Source: Anoplopoma fimbria (lineage: Eukaryota; Chordata; Actinopteri; Perciformes; Anoplopomatidae). From it: a stretch of DNA of 64,000 nt. The stretch is taken from the NCBI RefSeq assembly GCF_027596085.1, contig NC_072465.1, positions 8,618,053 through 8,682,052 on the forward strand, read 5' to 3'. The position numbers were made by a program, and so were the translations under genes. Positions within the stretch are counted from its first letter, which is position 1; the number at the start of each line of letters is the position of its first letter. Of the stretch, positions 17,740-33,583 are shown one piece after another. The notes below the pieces were generated by a model. The model was given only the letters and a program-made list of their open reading frames with translations. It was not told the DNA's origin and made no database searches.

Positions 17740-18422
17740 TTAAAGGACCAGTGTGTAGGATTCAGTGCAACCAACTTAAAACCCCTCCATTCATCCCTCC
17801 CTTCCCAAGATTGTCGGAGAACTCCGGTGACCTTCAGGTAACATAAAAACACAAAAGTCCCATTTTAGACCAAGTGTTTGGTTTGTCTGTTCTGGGCTAC
17901 TGTAGAAACATGGCCGGTGCAAAATGGCGGACTCCGTGGAAGAGCACCTGCTCCCCAACAACTACCGTTTTTTACGATAAATTATTCCTCATTTTAAAAG
18001 CATTCTCCTTTAAATATCCTGGAACACGTGTTAATCTCTGCTCGATACATGCATAGAGTATTTTTCAAAATAAATTTCCGTCTTCACAGAAAACAACTGA
18101 AGAAAACCTCCATAGTTTGTCACGTAACTATGGAAGTTACGTGACAAATAAATCAACGTTGACTTCAGATTTTACACGGTACACCAACAGTGCTCTTCTG
18201 GCAGTGTTTGTCCAGGGTATATGCAAACTTTGTCGCTTTTTATACTTCCTGGTTCACGCTTACGTGGATTAATTACAAAGTGATTTTGTGGGGATATATA
18301 CAAATTATGATGCATTTTTTTGTAGGATTAACTAACGAGAACACAACAATACTTAGTCTCAGGTGATTAAACAGTAACGATAGCTAATAGATCCCACTAA
18401 ATGCTACACACTGGCCCTTTAA
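17740..18422. mobile_element. 683-bp TTAA-flanked inverted-repeat element (MITE)
   Basis: The left end begins TTAAAGGACCAGTGTGTAGG. The right end, in reverse complement, begins TTAAAGGGCCAGTGTGTAGC. The terminal inverted repeat matches at 25 of 28 positions. Both ends start with TTAA, the target of piggyBac-type elements, so a non-autonomous piggyBac-like element is the simplest reading. There is no transposase sequence. The interior carries the ATGGCGGACTCCGTGG word that I associate with a very common fish repeat. Confidence 0.8.
18116..18148. repeat. 14-bp hairpin inside the 683-bp element
   Basis: TTTGTCACGTAACT (18116-18129) pairs perfectly with 18135-18148 around a 5-base loop. It is internal to the transposon-like element and may be specific to this copy. 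Confidence 0.85.
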
Positions 18423-18897
18423 ATGTCAAAAAAGAATAACAAAGACAAGAAAAGCTGAAGATCATCATGTTTGAGAAACATTGGTGCTGTAAGAGTTTGG
18501 TATATTGGTTTGATGGTATAAACAATTAATCGATTAGCAAAATTCTCATTGAATTCATTTTCTCTTGCCGTGCTGATAAAGCAGATGTTGCTCTGTTGCT
18601 TTTCATGGCTGACTAAACTCTGCATATTGGGATTTTTTCCTCAACGCCGCCACTGAGGTGGAAAACAATGGGTATCGTATGGAAGGGCAGCCAGGAGACT
18701 GTTCCACATCTCATTAAGATGCTTCCTCGCATCTCTTTTTGCTTCACCACTGAAAAACCAAATTAAAGATGAGGCTGACTCTGAGAGCTATTTATTTTCT
18801 TCTGCAAATATGCAGCATGGTTATAACAAGAGGTAAAGTCTGAGGCGGTTTGCAGCCTTCTCAAAGTCATAGCAAAAACAACTATACCGGCACTCAG
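18423..18897. other. Non-coding spacer between two DNA transposons
   Basis: Nothing gene-like was seen between the TTAA element and the hAT-like element. Confidence 0.5.
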
Positions 18898-19422
18898 TAA
18901 AGATGTTCCATTACCATTGTTTTCACTTCCCAATACCAATCCCTGAACTTGTGTACTGGTCAATACCGAGTACCGATTGCATACCAGTATGTTTGAAACA
19001 AAAAAAGGTCAATATTCCCATATATTTCATATTGCTGAGAAAACATCTGTATTTATTCATGTTTCTGTCTGAAATCTAAATTTACATTGGAACACATCAC
19101 AATACTGTTATAATTTACCTTCGCTTAATGCTTACTTTTACGGAATGGAGCTTGAACGAATGCAACCTCCGTAACTAAGCCAAGCAGAACTGTGCTGCCC
19201 ACCTGCTGCTAACAGCTAACTTTAACTAGCTCTCCTCCTGCCGATGTCAACATGTTCACAATGTAGCATTATCAGGGGGAGAAAAAAAACGGTACAATCC
19301 ACAGGTGTGTAGTACTAGTTTGTTGTGTAGTAGTGATCAAGCAGGAAGTACAGACTGGGTTAGAAGTGACACGTGTTGTTGTTCCTGTGTAGCCTAAATA
19401 TACTGGTATCGGAACATCTCTA
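18898..19422. mobile_element. 525-bp hAT-like non-autonomous transposon
   Basis: The left end reads TAAAGATGTTCCATTACCAT. The right end, in reverse complement, reads TAGAGATGTTCCGATACCAG, a match at 16 of 20 positions. The flanks GCACTCAG (18890-18897) and GCACTCGC (19423-19430) form an imperfect 8-bp target duplication, the size made by hAT transposases. The subterminal sequence repeats ATACC/GTACCG words as in fish hAT-type MITEs. There is no coding capacity. Part of the same subterminal region recurs in inverse orientation at 31044-31115. Confidence 0.78.

Positions 19423-23296
<3,874 letters not shown>

Positions 23297-23391
<95 letters not shown>
23297..23391. repeat. (GT)47 microsatellite
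   Basis: A pure 95-base GT array, the reverse complement of the AC array at 23069-23182. Confidence 0.99.
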
Positions 23392-23392
<1 letters not shown>

Positions 23393-26300
23393 CTTGCCCT
23401 GTTCTTCCCCGGCACAATTTTTCACCTCCGAGACCCTCACGGATCGATAGCAGAAAGCATTACACATAATCTGCTGTTTAATATGCTTGTCCTGAGCCTC
23501 GGGGTACAATTGGTCCCTTTAGTAAAAACCTGGCAGTTATAAAATCTATCAATCTGTGCTAAACAAGGGCTGACCTGGAACCTGAGTGGATGAATAATTG
23601 AGGAGAAGGGGAGGGTCTGAGTGCCGCAGGCACCCTACCCATAATTCCTCTCGATCTCCAAACCCTCTAAATTATCAACGTGAAAAAAACACTCCACGGC
23701 ACGAGCAGCTTCTCATCGTGTGACGTTACTTGTCGATGCTCTAGTCCCTCATGTGTGCGCCCATGTTCTACATTCATACTGATGTTTGCTGCCGTTCATT
23801 TGGAGCTATCAGAGGATATTCAGATCAGCAGCTTCTTCACTGGTTATGATTCCCCTCCTTATTCCCGTGTGCACCCTTATGAATAATGCATTCTTCTGCT
23901 TAAAGGCAACTTCTGTGTCCTCCTTAAGATACGAACAGCCGCCCTGTGACACCTCTAAAGAACGCTAGAAGGAGGGGAAAAATGCAACTAATGCTTGAGG
24001 AATGGGCTGTTTTACTCTCTTTGTACTTGAAATATACTTGAAATTTCAGTGTTATCTGATCATTTGTGTTGCTGTTCATCTTCATTGTACAATGCAACAC
24101 ACATCAGATACATAGATCAACAGTGATGTTTTAATAGGAGTACCAACAGCAAACATATAACACACAATATTTTAGACAAATATGACATGTAAAGAAAATG
24201 TGTCCAATAAGCAGAATTACAGTAAAGTGTGCCACCTGGAGCAAACACGTTTATACACGTATAGTGGCCTCCAGGGTGAAAGTCCTGTGTTTGTAACCCT
24301 TTATACTTCATAACCTGACTTCCTACTATGATATAATATAATTAATAGGGCCGCTAGACAAACTGACATTGGAGGACTACGTGGATCTTCATAGTTTGAC
24401 AACCCTGGCAAACATAAATCCGTGGGCTGGCATTTGATTTCCGTGAGCAGGCCCAATGTAAACATAATAGGGGGCGCCGGCACAGAAGTATATTGATCAG
24501 GCTGATTATACAATTATAAGCACATCCTCCCCCATCTATAAGCAGACGTAGTTTATGCACACGCACACTGAACTTTCACTGCATTCCTAATGTCATTCCA
24601 TGCTGCCGGGACTGCATAGGTCCACTGACCAAGCTGTCTTGTTTCACAAGTTGGGAGTGCCTTGGTGGATCACACCCGCATGCTGGCTCAGTCTTTAACC
24701 GTGATGCATACTCATCTCAATCGGCATCTTTAACACAGCAGTAGCAGCAGGCAGGGATTGCAGCAAACGAGAGCCAAACTGTAAGTCAGCTGGACACAGC
24801 GGAACTCGTACAGTGAGAAGAGGCAGCGGGGCAGACCAAAACAAAAACACCTTTCAATCCTCTCCCTTTTCCTTTCAGGGGATTGCTGGCAGCCTGCCGC
24901 CTTGAAATAAGAGAGGCCGAATGTGCAGACCCGGCACTCTGTAGGTAAATGGCTATCTGTCCTGTCAGCCTTATCTGTGAGAGCGATTAAGTTCTAGTGG
25001 ACGCACACACAAACAAACATCTTGGCATCCTTTACAGACACAACAATGCTCGACACTGGCTGCTTGTTTATTTGCTGTGGAGTATTGAGACTGGCTGAAT
25101 GAAATGTCTCATATAAAGGACATTTTTATTTATAACGTTTTTTGCCAGACCTTTCTTCAGGAGGTGTCTGCCGCGGAGACGCAAGAGTACGGGCTGCATG
25201 ACTAGTTTGTACATGAGTGTTAGAGCAGCAAAACAAGATATCAGTTTATCATGTCAAGTGCTCAAGATAAAATTGGTTCTGCGCAATCACAGCTATTAAA
25301 ATCAATCGTCAATCTAATCCTCACTGTAATGAAGCATTTAGCTCATAATTATACCCAAATATGTTGGTATTACACCTTCTTGTATGACAGAGAAAAGACT
25401 AGAGAAGCTATTAAGATGCCGTGTGAAGAAATTTCAGCTCGGAAAAAGGTTGGCAGTCTGAAAAACATACCAAGAAACCAACCAGCCAAACCATCAAAAC
25501 CAGTTTCATTTCTATTAGTATTTGTGTCACATGAGGGTCTAAATTCTGCTTAAGCAGATTTTCCGGTAAGACAAGAATTAAATGGGAGTCTACGGTAAAC
25601 ACACAGCTGTGATTATACAATAACTGGAATTTCATTACTACTTTGATTACAAAGTGGAAAACTTCAACGCAATATTGACTTTCGACGAGTTTAATCTGTT
25701 AACAGATAGCACTCTGCAAGCTCAAGTTTCATTTCAAAAGTCACAACCATGAGGCCTCAAGGAGAATATGCGCAGGCTGGAATGGTTAAAGAAGATGTCA
25801 GTCAGGCTCTGGAAAGAAGACGGCAATACTGAGTTCACAAACAGAGGCAAAAGGAATCAATAACTGTCCAGCACTTCTTCTAAAAGAGTTCTAAAACGGT
25901 TAACAAACTGAGCGGTCTCACTTACAGAGCCAACAAAGAAGCACTATCAACTGCAAAACCAGAGGGAAGGTAAGTGGAAGTTGTCCTGGAGGTAACATCA
26001 CTTATTTTCATTCATTCACTTGCATTCATTCACTTGCATGTTAGCATTAATGTCAACAACCAAGTTTTAAGTGGATGTCCAGTGTTGATGGTAAATGTAG
26101 ACAATTGAGGGAGCTTTGTTCTTCTTCCAGGGGTGTCATTTGAGGAAGAACTACAGGCTGCTATGTTAGCTTGGATTTGTAGTCTCGCCTTGATAGACAG
26201 AGGAATGCTGTGCTCTAGATGCTCCTCAAAAACGGAACTTCCTAAACCTATTGTAAGTTCTAATGTGTAAAAAAAATCCTTGTTGTCTTTGCTTATATTG

Positions 26301-27399
26301 CAATCTAGCTACTAGTGCTTTTCTTGTTGAACTGACCCGTTCTCTTGTCAAAAACATCACATTGTACTGTTGACCAATAAGAATAAACTTCAAACTTAGA
26401 AATGAAAATGGCTGCCCAAAATATGAGCAGAGGATGTCATGGACTAGCATACATTCTACAGAGTCTTTTGCTAAATCAGATATATATCAGATACATAAGA
26501 GGATGTAGCCAGCAGGGACTCTGGACATCAGAAGCTAGCGCGCAATGCATCCTGGTACATGTAGACACTGCCGGCAAGGCTCAGCCAGCAGGAGAGCTCA
26601 GCTCTCTCAGTCAATATAGCAAGCACTGAGGAATTTATTGCTTCAATTACCTATATTTACAATCGGCACTGGATAGACGTCTATATAAAAGATAGCAAAT
26701 ATCCCCTTAACATGCAGTTCAACAGACCTGAAATCAATTGAAGTAACCCTCAACTCCTGTTTAAAAGTTTACTCTATACATTTTCAACCAGACTTTAAGT
26801 CCAATGGAGACTTTTACATCTCCTTATGCCACTCTTGTCAATGTCCTCTTCCATTTTGAAGACACTAAAGCTCAGTTGCTGACATTTCAATAGTGATTTA
26901 AAACAGCACTAATGTTTTTCTCTTTCTGTTGCCACTGATGGGACAGAACTTTGGAACAAAACTGGTGTTTTAACTGATTATTGCCTAATCAAGTTAATAT
27001 GGATAATTTGTTCAGAGTATGTAGTAGTTCAGTTGCCCTTTTTGTTAGCAAATAGCATTTACACACCCAACGGACATGTAGCTGCCTGATGAACCCAAAT
27101 CCAGTATTTACTTTCCCTCAAGCTCTTTTTTTGGTCCATCCATTATTAGTTGCTCACTGCTAGTTGCTGCACAATGTTTGCCAATTTTCCCTGTCTGCCA
27201 TGTTGTGCCAAGTATTTCTTTCTATGCCATTCTATAACTTCAGCAGATTTCCTTGTTCTTTTGTGGTGTCACAGAAGAACTGACTTTTAGATCTTAAGAG
27301 TTTCAGTGTGGAAAAACTGAGATATTACATCTCCTTGCATCATTCTTGTTATCTTTGTGGTGTGGAAATTGTCAATCTGAGAATAAATATATTAAGTTG
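23392..27399. other. Non-coding interval, no feature seen
   Basis: About 4 kb of AT-leaning sequence. A small direct repeat (CATTCATTCACTTG twice) occurs near 26009-26040. No exon, array or transposon ends were recognised. Confidence 0.4.
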
Positions 27400-27690
27400 G
27401 CAGCATGTTGGTGTGCTGGTTAACTGTTCAGAGGGCCCTGCTGCTGTCTGGAGTTGGCTTGATCTTTCTGTCTCTGTGTAGGTTTCCTCTGGCTGCCCTG
27501 GTATCCTCCTACACCAAAAGTCATACATGTTTGGTATTAAAAATACTCCTGCCATTGCTGTTGGCTCATAGGCACTGGATTCGGACTTCATGTGCTGGCA
27601 CTGGATAATGGCTGGCCTCTGCTCCTAAGAAGTCAGGGGTGGGTCGAATGCAGAGGACGAATTCGGCCACAGAGGTCAATAATACTTTTT
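27400..27690 (+). mobile_element. Degenerate SINE-like dispersed repeat
   Basis: The segment carries GTTTCCTCTGGCTGCCCTGG, which resembles the central part of a widespread fish repeat. It ends in CCTCTGCTCCTAAGAAGTCA and GGGTCGAATGCAGAGGACGA. That last module is also the 3' module of the SINE at 8585-8775. No clear A or B box was found, so the 5' end is missing or too diverged. Boundaries are approximate. Confidence 0.5.
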
Positions 27691-28526
27691 CCAGCTAACA
27701 TCAGCTGTCCTCCTTAGTAAACTTAAAAGATGTTTGACAATTTTGATGCAGTTTTAGATTTTGACTAGAAGCTCGCACAGTCCTTGTCGTAGGGGCATCG
27801 TTATAACCTTGAAGAGATGGTTAAACTGAGATTCTATCAAATAAGTATGACGGATGACTCGGCGGCGGACACCTGTGATTGATGCGGCATGATAAAAAGC
27901 CCCGCTCTGAATCTGACATTGATCTCCACTCTGCTTCCTGCTCTCGACTCCGTGCTGAAGTCTGTTCAGCTGGGTAAACAACAACAGAGATGGCTAATAA
28001 CCTGTCGCCTTGGTTTAATCGATGTTCCCCTACGAGTCTGGCCAAGATACCCCGCGTCGCATCAATACGAGAATCATGCGAGGTTGGAGTGCGGTGCTGC
28101 AAAGGGAGAGTATGAAGTGGGAAGGGCGGGAAAAAGGGAGGGAGGAATGAATACCCGAGAGACAAGAGAGACAAAAAAAAAAGCTTCTGGATGAAGCATT
28201 CTCCAGACAAATGGAGTGCATCTTGCCCAGTCCACTTACATCAGAGCAAGTGTCATTTGGGCGGTAGCTGTCCTTTAAGGAATAAATCTCAATATTTGGA
28301 TTGTCTTATAATATTCAGTCTTCATTTGTATGTTAGAGCTGGATATTGGCCCAGATTCTATTCTTAAAGAGTTTGTTATATCAAATAAATACCAACTGCA
28401 CTGCAATAAGCACTTAGCAGAATTATCCTAGTAACTTTTTTTTTATACAACAAGTAAGCAGGATTTTTGTTTTCTCTTTGAATATAAAATACTTTTAAGT
28501 AACAATCTCAAAGGTTACCATTTCGT
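27691..28526. other. Non-coding interval, no feature seen
   Basis: Mixed composition, purine-rich at 28100-28190. No gene or repeat was recognised. Confidence 0.4.
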
Positions 28527-28586
28527 TGACTTTGGCGCTGACTTTGGCGCCGACTTTGGCACTGACTTTGGCGCCACCTTTGGCGA
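28527..28586. repeat. Five tandem copies of a 12-bp unit
   Basis: The unit TGACTTTGGCGC is repeated five times with a few changes (fourth copy exact, third and fifth diverged). Because 12 is a multiple of 3, one frame reads alternating T-L-A-L and T-L-A-P, but it is not part of a long open frame. A 10-bp hairpin follows 22 bases downstream. Confidence 0.92.
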
Positions 28587-28608
28587 TAAGCGGGAATGGC
28601 AGGGGACT

Positions 28609-28636
28609 TTTGGATCTCACTTCCTAGAGATCCAAA
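28609..28636. repeat. 10-bp inverted repeat
   Basis: TTTGGATCTC (28609-28618) pairs exactly with 28627-28636 around an 8-base loop. Confidence 0.8.
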
Positions 28637-29206
28637 CAGTGTCGCAACATGTTTTTTTCCCCACAGACCTCAAGTTTGTGAAACTGCAAATGAAAGGGCT
28701 TTTATCGATGGGCCACAGTCTCAATCACCATTGTAACCTCATTCAGTTATAGATAGTGACTTAACAGACATTTATTTAGAGGATTATTACTTAAAGTGCA
28801 TATAACAGGCTTAATTGCAATCACATGACAATAAATACAATTGTGAACCAACATTGGCAACCAAGGAAAACTGTCCTGTGGCTGGATGTTACAGTTCTAT
28901 ACCAATACTGTATATATGGACTTCAACAAGGTACGCTGTATTTACTTTCATAACCAGTTTAAGGAAACAGGACTGAAATTATTCTCTCGACTTCATCTGT
29001 TTGTATTTCTTGAAATTAACCTGATACACAGACAGCTGGAGACGTAGAAGTAGAATATGGACTCTCTCATGGCTTCACCTCCTGAACCAGAGAAAAATAC
29101 TTTGTCAACAAACAAAGAACAAAACGAAAAATCCAGATTAATCAGAAAATTGTATTTTCACCCAGCCCTATAGACTGCTACAGGGATGATGAATTGTTGG
29201 TTTGCA
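28637..29206. other. Non-coding interval, no feature seen
   Basis: AT-rich sequence without recognised features. Confidence 0.4.
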
Positions 29207-29340
29207 GGAAGTTAGCATTGCACTGGTTCCCCTAAACAAAAAGCCAATGGGATTTTTTCATTGGATTTTGGATTATTGCAGAAAAAAAGCTTGGAGGCAA
29301 GCACAGATAATGATACTTACAAGTTTTATTCAACAAGATA
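29207..29340 (+). repeat. Dispersed repeat, copy 1 (pair with 30812-30930)
   Basis: It shares GTTAGCATTGCACTGGTTC and AACAAAAAGCCAATG, then a T-rich segment and ATTGCAGAAAA, with the copy 1.6 kb to the right in the same orientation. I recognise it as a fish interspersed repeat but cannot give its class. Boundaries are approximate. Confidence 0.6.
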
Positions 29341-30811
<1,471 letters not shown>

Positions 30812-30930
30812 GTTAGCATTGCACTGGTTCTCTTAACAAAAAGCCAATGTGATTTTTTTTCCATTTTCAAGTATTGCAGAAAATAAAATAAGTAAAGTTC
30901 ATCACACTAACACATTCTGTGCAGCATGAT
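30812..30930 (+). repeat. Dispersed repeat, copy 2 (pair with 29207-29340)
   Basis: Same orientation and same words as copy 1, with independent substitutions (for example AATGTGATTTT against AATGGGATTTT). The two are therefore family members, not a recent tandem duplication. Confidence 0.6.
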
Positions 30931-31043
30931 GCTCTTCACCACTTTAATTTTAAGTTAGGAAAGCAATGTTTAAGTCCAGACTGATGTTGCCCTGCACATA
31001 AAAGAATGATTCCCGTCACTTCCACACACTGAGGCATACGGGT

Positions 31044-31115
31044 TATAAATCTCTGGTATCGGATCGGTGCTCAGTACGGGTCGATACCCAAAGCCCAGGT
31101 ATTGCTATCGGGGCG
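31044..31115 (-). mobile_element. Fragment of the hAT-like element family
   Basis: CTGGTATCGGATCGGTGCTC and CGATACCCAAAGCCCAGGTA correspond to the reverse complement of the left subterminal part of the element at 18898-19422 (there TACTGGTCAATACCGAGTACC). Only about 70 bases remain and no terminal TGTTCC is present, so this is a truncated relic. Confidence 0.5.
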
Positions 31116-31385
31116 TAGGGGGTCAGCCCCTAAATTAGCGACAACTTCAGGCATTTGGCGGGAATGGTGAGTTTTTATTCAAGGCAACATTCCATCAAAG
31201 AAAAAGCAGAGCAGAATGATATGAAAGAAGTGATTCAAGTGCACTGATTTAGTATTAAGCACCTCATTGAAAGTGCTTTCATTGCGTGAAAGCTGCATAG
31301 GCAACACTCGTTGGGGCTAGATGGGGCTATAGCAAGCCCCCAGATTACCATCATCAGCTCATGCAGGTTTATGTAAACTGTTACT

Positions 31386-31683
31386 GGGGCGGCTGTGGCG
31401 TAGTGGAGAGCAAGGTAGTTCTCCATTCCGAGGATCGGTGGTTCGATACCCGGCTTCGGCAGTCGATGTGTCCTTGGGCAAGACACTTAACCCCAAGTTG
31501 CTCCCGAAGGCTTTGCCATCGGTGTGGACTGGATGTTGCATGAATGTTAGTTAGAGTCTGATGGTGGCACCTTGCATGGTAGCCTGTCATCAGTGTGTGA
31601 ATGATATGTAATATACTACTGATTTAGCAGTCGCTTTGGATAAAAGCGTCTGCTAAATGACTGTAATGTAATGTAATGTTACT
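31386..31683 (+). mobile_element. Full-length tRNA-derived SINE with LINE-like 3' tail
   Basis: The head carries A box TGGCGTAGTGG (31396-31406) and B box GGTTCGATACC (31440-31450), the internal RNA polymerase III promoter. The body contains GGGCAAGACACTTAACCCCA and GCCATCGGTGTGGACTGG. The 3' tail from about 31628 reads CAGTCGCTTTGGATAAAAGC, then GTCTGCTAAATGACT and TAATG repeats. This tail is almost identical to the end of the L2-type LINE at 50704-51053. A 7-base duplication TGTTACT flanks the element (31379-31385 and 31677-31683, the second overlapping the tail). It is the best-preserved SINE in the window, transcribed toward the right. Confidence 0.85.
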
Positions 31684-32814
31684 TAGTGTGCTTCGATGTG
31701 CTTGCAGAGTGAAATAAATGCATCGTTTTATCATCAACAGACCTCGTCAAGACCAACCATAAACTAGTGAAAATGAGAAATGAGGACGCAAGCATCAACA
31801 GAGAGAATTAGAAAGACAACAAAATGCTAGCCCCAGTAAGAAACATCTCGGTTGTGAGTCTAAAGTGAACATCCACAGGCAGTCAGCGGCACTAGAGAGA
31901 AGGACACGGGACAGTTTATGGGAGTTCAAGACACGCACACAATACAAGATGATTGTTGTCTGACTAAATGTGCTATTGGCAGTCATTTTGCTGCTCATTC
32001 TCCGGAGCAGTGTGTCTATTACCATGTCTACAGTCCAGTCTGACGACGTGATGTGAATGTGAATCAGGGCTACTTGAACATTGATCCTTGAAAAGTGGGA
32101 CTTCCTGGTGAAATTATTCTCTTTGTTTTACCCAGTATAACTAACAGTACATTATCTGTGATTTCTCCAATACACAAAGGAAGCTATATGAACACTGAAC
32201 TATGAAACACTTCTACATTGAGTGAGAATTTGTCCCCAAAACATAAATTATTTAAATGTGCATGAAATAAATATGAATTATGAACATGGTTTTCAGGCAT
32301 TAGTTGCAAAGCGACACATAGAAGTGAATTATGTCTGTCCTCCGTCGCGTCACCCACATATTGTGAATTTGTTCCTGTGTTAATGGGGCTGTCTGTTGGT
32401 GCGATGGGGATGTGTATCGATTCCAGTGAAATGTCAAACGTGTCATCGAGACGGTGTTTGAGTTATCTCATTTGCTTCATGTTTGTTTGAACATTCAAAT
32501 GGCAGCCTGCAGCCCATCTCGGCTGAGACCTTGAGGAGGCGGATAGGAGGAGCAACTGCACAAAGTCTGCAGATCAGTGAGTGGATCGACATTTTGCAAG
32601 AACAAACATTTACCCAGTTACAGCTTCAAGGAGCATTCAAGAAACGCACCTGTCACATTCGTCAGGTGTTCTAAAAACATTAAAAAGAAGAAAGTCCCCA
32701 TTATACTAAAAACACGTGTTCATAAAACCTGATTACCCGCCCCATGTCATCGTTTTTTGAGAATGAGATGAGAGGATCAGATCCAGTCTGGTGTCGGTGT
32801 ATGTATGCTAAATT
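31684..32814. other. Non-coding interval, no feature seen
   Basis: AT-leaning sequence without recognised genes or repeats. Confidence 0.4.
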
Positions 32815-32960
32815 TAAGGCCATAGCCAGCATACAGCTAGCTTAGCTTAGCACGAAGACTGGAAACAGAGGGAAGTAGCTAGCCTTGATCCGTCATAAAT
32901 AGATCTTGCAGCACCTCAACGCTCACTAAGTCACTTTATATATTGTTTCTTGGGTGAAAA
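32815..32960 (+). repeat. Fish GCTAGC-rich dispersed repeat fragment
   Basis: CAGCTAGCTTAGCTTAGCAC, GACTGGAAACAGAGGGAAGT and CAGCACCTCAACGCTCACTA in this order resemble a common teleost intronic repeat recalled from other genomes. The class is unknown and no ends are visible. Confidence 0.45.
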
Positions 32961-33088
32961 ATGACCAATCTAGCTAGCTATTTTCAAGTTTCCGTCGAAA
33001 TGCAGATTTTAAACAAATTTGGTAAAATATATAAACTTCTCATAGTGTGTTGCAGTGCGCTTAATAACTTGTAACTAGCGTCTTAACC

Positions 33089-33583
33089 GTAGACTATATA
33101 TAAGAAGTGGACATAGTTGTCAGGATGTCACCCCTTGGTTTGTGGACTGCCATTATGAAGCCTTGAGTTTGGCATTTTGGCGCTCGCCATATTGGATTTT
33201 GGCCGCCCCGATCTTGGCTTTTTGCAACCAGTGAACCTAAGTGACCACATTTGGACTGCAAAAAAAAGTGACGTAGAGTCGCCGTATATGGCTCTGGTAG
33301 CTGTTGCAATCACAAGGTCAGTCATAAGGTAGCCACGCCCTAAAGCGTACCCTTCTTTATGGGTCTATTGGACTCTAAATGGGACCATAATTTACTAAAT
33401 GAACATCATGCTGTATTAAAGAAGACCTGGAACTTGCAATTGAGACCATAAACTGTTTACTGAGGTAACGAATCAAGTGAGTTCTTTTTGCAACCAGAGG
33501 AGTCGCCCCCTAATGGCCATTAGAAAGAATGCAAGTTTAAGGCACTTGCGCACTGGTTTCACTTTTCAGAAACAGAGGTTGCC
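33089..33583 (+). repeat. Dispersed repeat family X, copy A
   Basis: This segment aligns along its length with 53975-54585 in the same orientation. Shared blocks are TTGGATTTTGGCCG, ACATCATGCTGTATT, ATTGAGACCATAAACT, AACCAGAGGAGTCGCCCCCT and GGCCATTAGAAAGAATGCAA. Copy A is about 115 bases shorter. It is a high-copy type repeat in teleosts as I recall it; no transposase or pol III boxes are seen. Confidence 0.8.

Noticed and set aside
31386..31460. Possible true tRNA gene
   Set aside because: A and B boxes are present but the segment cannot be folded by eye into a full cloverleaf and continues into a SINE body and LINE-like tail.
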